In this document: positions 63,301 to 64,000 of the stretch, in pieces | How positions within the stretch are numbered: position 1 is the stretch's first letter | Layout: each line of letters begins with the position of its first letter | Assembly (NCBI RefSeq): GCF_002968335.2 | Contig: NZ_CP134398.1 | Location: 1,612,001-1,676,000 of the forward strand | From: Mycobacterium sp. ITM-2016-00316 | GTDB lineage: Bacteria; Actinomycetota; Actinomycetes; Mycobacteriales; Mycobacteriaceae | Direction: 5' to 3' | Length of the DNA stretch: 64,000 nucleotides | Translations under genes and position numbers: made by a program | Notes under the pieces: model-generated | The model's input: only the letters and a program-made list of their open reading frames with translations | The model's database searches: none | Told to the model about the DNA's origin: nothing

Positions 63301-64000
63301 GCCGAAGGCACCCTCGAGCTGGTGCAGGGGCAGCGACCGCAGGAACGCCGGATCGGTCATGTCCGGGTTCTCCGGTCGCCCCTCGTCACCGAAAGAGATG
63401 GCCTCCTCGGTCATGTCGACGAAACCCCGGACAGCGGTGGTGCCGTAGGAGTGCCCGGAACCCTCGGCGCGTTCCTTGAACAAACCGAGCAGGGGCACAT
63501 CCTTTTCGCCGGTGACCGACAGCGCGTGGTGGTGCCATTCGGCGACAGCGGCGGCCAGCGTGTCGAATCCGACACCGCCGACCACGGACACCACGTTGGG
63601 GAAGTAGCGGTGCAGCACCGGATCTCCGGTGTCCAGGTAGCTGGGTTCGAAGAACTCGCCGCCGATGTAGCTCTCCACGGTGCACAGACCCACCCGGCCC
63701 ATGGTCTTCATCAGGGACTTCTCGGCGGCCTTGGCGAACCGCTGGTAGGCGGCGGTCACCAATGTCTCATCAGGACCGAACTTCTCCTCGGCGCGCATCT
63801 GCACCGCCAGCGGGTACACCGCGGACGCGCCGAACCCGAGGACCGTCGCGATGTGATGCGAGGACGCCAGCTGGCCGCTCTCGGCGATCACCGAAACCCG
63901 CAGTCGCAGGCCCTGTTCGATGAGACGTTGGTTGATGGCCGAGACGGCGATGATCACCGGTATCGGTGCCAGGCCGGTCTCGATGTGCCGGTCGGAGATG
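60382..64000 (-). CDS. divergent glutamate-synthase-like large subunit (5' end outside window)
   Basis: About 1206 C-terminal residues of a GltB-like protein; the N-terminal amidotransferase region is off the right edge. It has a central domain, an FMN-binding synthase domain ([60 protein letters not shown]) and a GXGXG beta-helix ([20 protein letters not shown]). Oddities: the Fe-S motif [12 protein letters not shown] is C-x5-C-x3-C, one residue shorter than the usual C-x5-C-x4-C; the usual GGLKTGRDV is [10 protein letters not shown]; and about 165 extra helical residues follow the beta-helix. A CysJ-type reductase, not GltD, is next in the operon. Possibly a glutamate synthase or related enzyme with a different electron donor. 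Confidence 0.85.
   Translation of the reverse strand, partial: [1205 protein letters not shown]

Overview
The window is high-GC actinobacterial DNA, almost certainly from a Mycolicibacterium-type (rapid-growing) mycobacterium. The evidence is the DevR/DevS (DosR/DosS) pair with a USP, Acg-type and SulP neighbourhood, several FadE/FadA-type beta-oxidation genes, an FprB-like ferredoxin reductase, DUF732 and CAP secreted proteins, and TANNNT-type promoters with little or no leader. There are no rRNA, tRNA, CRISPR or IS sequences. Genes are tightly packed and often overlap by ATGA or TGATG. No gene-free stretch exceeds 300 bases.

Region 1 (1-20.9 kb) is a lipid/terpenoid/steroid-like catabolic island. 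It holds a truncated aldehyde dehydrogenase, a 3Fe-4S ferredoxin, an FprB-like reductase and a cytochrome P450 (a full P450 electron chain), and a CoA-transferase homologue whose catalytic Glu is replaced by Gly. It also has three acyl-CoA dehydrogenases, a thiolase, a GMC oxidoreductase, an SRPBCC protein, a double-hotdog thioesterase, an APH-like kinase and four TetR regulators. Two of the TetR proteins are close paralogues. Orphan NorE/NorF-like haem-copper oxidase subunits III and IV sit among these genes, and an identical 12-bp promoter element lies ahead of the thiolase and the NorE-like gene.

Region 2 (21.1-28.1 kb) is an mhp/hpp-type divergon for meta-cleavage of a hydroxylated phenylpropanoid: flavin hydroxylase, extradiol dioxygenase and C-C hydrolase on the minus strand, TetR, hydratase, acetaldehyde dehydrogenase and aldolase on the plus strand. 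Between them is a perfect 15-bp inverted repeat that is also two tandem palindromes 20 bp apart.

Region 3 (28.1-40.0 kb) is a DosR dormancy island: two universal stress proteins, DevR, a zinc alcohol dehydrogenase, a three-helix-bundle protein, SulP, an Acg-like nitroreductase, DevS, two small envelope proteins and a KefB-like antiporter. devR and devS are 5.4 kb apart and several degenerate DosR-like boxes are present.

Region 4 (40.1-47.9 kb) is a persulfide/sulfide oxidation locus: two CstB-like persulfide dioxygenase-rhodaneses, DUF302, a CstR-like persulfide sensor (two Cys, the copper His replaced by Gly), TauE/SafE, a rhodanese with membrane segments and a type II sulfide:quinone reductase. 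TACCC-GGGTA operators lie at both promoter regions.

Region 5 (48.0-58.6 kb) is mixed: a MASE1-PAS-GGDEF-EAL protein, a YihY/BrkB membrane protein, a SHOCT protein, an SDR plus Hyi-like isomerase pair, a membrane metallophosphoesterase and an Hsp20 gene behind a CIRCE element. Region 6 (57.8-64 kb) is a minus-strand operon of a divergent glutamate-synthase-like large subunit (running off the window), a CysJ-type diflavin reductase and a HemS/HmuS-like protein. The best candidates for undescribed biology are this GltB-like/diflavin reductase pair and the actinobacterial cst locus next to the DosR island.
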